DNA from: Sphingobacterium hotanense | GTDB taxonomy: Bacteria > Bacteroidota > Bacteroidia > Sphingobacteriales > Sphingobacteriaceae | NCBI RefSeq assembly: GCF_008274825.1 | Contig: NZ_CP030848.1 | Coordinates: forward strand, 4,153,618 to 4,217,617 | DNA: 64,000 bases | Direction: 5' to 3' | Part shown: positions 63,347-64,000 of the stretch, piece by piece | Layout: the number at the start of each line of letters is the position of its first letter | Numbering within the stretch: the stretch's first letter is position 1 | The notes under the pieces: model-generated | Seen by the model: the letters and a program-made list of their open reading frames with translations, nothing else | Told to the model about the DNA's origin: nothing | Databases searched by the model: none | Position numbers and translations under genes: made by a program

Positions 63347-63859
63347 ATGTGTAAAAGAAAAATATTTCAGTTATTTGCAACATTGGTCTTTGCATTAACT
63401 TTCGCAGTTTCCAATGCCACGGCACAAGAAACCATTTCAAAAGTAGATACCGATATTTTTCCGGAAGCGGAGAAAGGCTATAAGAAAATGGTAATTGAAG
63501 TGCCCTATTCCGATCGCGATGCTTCAAAACGCATTGAATTCAGCATCGGGAAATACATGGAAGTCGATGGTTGTAATCATTACGGATTACAAGGCGAGAC
63601 AGAGGTAAAGGACTTGCAAGGCTGGGGATATCAATACTATATCTTCAAAACCAACGGAGACGTCATTTCTACCCAAATGGGTTGCCCTGATTTGCCAAAA
63701 CGCAACCTCTTTGTTTCCGCGGCTCCTACCAACTTACGATACAACGGTAAAATGCCAATCGTAATTTATGTTCCGGAAGAATACTCCGTACAGTTTAAAA
63801 TTTTCACAACGACAGATGAGATCTACCAAGCAGCAGAAGCTCCGTCGAAATCGAAATAA
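63347..63859 (+). CDS. eco: Ecotin-type serine protease inhibitor
   Basis: Encodes 170 residues with a signal peptide ending SNATAQ. KVDTDIFPEAEKGYKKMVIE, MEVDGCNHYGLQGETEVKDL, QGWGYQYYIF and LRYNGKMPIVIYVPEEY align with ecotin. Cys76 and Cys113 match the disulfide that stabilises the reactive loop. In the loop STQMGCPD the residue in the P1 position is Gln110 where Escherichia coli ecotin has Met84. Ecotin is a periplasmic dimer that blocks trypsin-like and elastase-like proteases. A terminator follows. It does not form an operon with the racemase gene (70-nt gap). Confidence 0.92.
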   Translation: MCKRKIFQLFATLVFALTFAVSNATAQETISKVDTDIFPEAEKGYKKMVIEVPYSDRDASKRIEFSIGKYMEVDGCNHYGLQGETEVKDLQGWGYQYYIFKTNGDVISTQMGCPDLPKRNLFVSAAPTNLRYNGKMPIVIYVPEEYSVQFKIFTTTDEIYQAAEAPSKSK

Positions 63860-63886
63860 AAACATTAAATCCTATGAAACATGCAA

Positions 63887-63920
63887 AACCTGGACAGCAT
63901 AATGTTGTTCAGGTTTTTTT
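63887..63920 (+). terminator. Rho-independent terminator after the ecotin gene
   Basis: AACCTGGACAGCAT pairs with ATGTTGTTCAGGTT (two G-T pairs), followed by seven T. After it, 63921-64000 holds no gene. Confidence 0.8.
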
Positions 63921-64000
63921 GTCTATATAGGACGTGGATGTCTAGTGCGCTGTACTAAATGTTGTCAGCGCAACGTCTAAAAACAGTTCTCCGATACCTT

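Overview
The window looks like a Bacteroidota chromosome, most likely Sphingobacteriaceae and Sphingobacterium-like (the genus is a guess from gene content). The evidence is SusC/SusD pairs, a PafA-type phosphatase, DUF4293, SufBCD, a BirA without a DNA-binding domain, Bacteroidota -7 boxes (TAnnTTTG) before several genes and a base composition near 40% GC by eye.

Layout. 1-3347: end of a polysaccharide utilisation locus (SusD C-terminus, GH29 alpha-L-fucosidase, S1 sulfatase) with overlapping genes. 3348-10750: accessory and largely decayed. It holds a small lipoprotein gene, two unrecognised pseudogenes with many lesions, a visibly GC-richer block with a 5'-truncated ABC exporter followed by a broken HPr-kinase-like gene, an AsmA-like gene and an XRE regulator. 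This region ends abruptly inside the 3' third of comM (10757). 11300-38735: mostly housekeeping backbone. It contains rsfS-ftsH-LUD-rhomboid; birA; a DsbD split over two genes; pfkA; murF; an Rrf2 regulator; pafA; uvrA; xseAB; a serine hydrolase coupled to an M19 dipeptidase; an ECF sigma factor with a membrane partner; radA; a TlpA-like thioredoxin; lemA plus two TPM-domain genes; and an FAD oxidoreductase. 38780-41600: tRNA-Gly(GCC) followed by two insertion sequences (an ISL3/ISAon1-like element with two ORFs, and an IS982 element with 22-bp inverted repeats). 41840-46510: a SusC/SusD transport pair. 46705-63859: MFS transporter, sufBCD, Lrp/AsnC regulator with a papain-like DUF6695 protein, ung, an ABC exporter, truA, DUF4293, Dcp peptidase, DUF4407, an Asp/Glu racemase family protein and an ecotin.

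How genes work together. GH29 and the sulfatase probably act on a sulfated, fucosylated glycan imported by the SusC/D pair whose SusD end opens the window. The serine hydrolase and M19 dipeptidase probably work on peptidoglycan or peptide fragments in the periplasm. The separate DsbD alpha domain and DsbD form one periplasmic thiol-reduction route. SufBCD build Fe-S clusters, and an Rrf2 regulator with a cysteine cluster lies elsewhere in the window.

Intergenic DNA carries at least three families of dispersed repeats: a palindrome with CCAGGAAAGGAAGG arms (three copies), ATTGGGTTT-rich elements (two copies) and TTAGACATTAGA-type arrays beside terminators (three sites). The most interesting accessory signal is the decayed exporter plus HPr-kinase-like pair, which resembles the debris of a peptide-modification (RiPP/lasso-type) operon. 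No CRISPR array, rRNA or prophage was seen.
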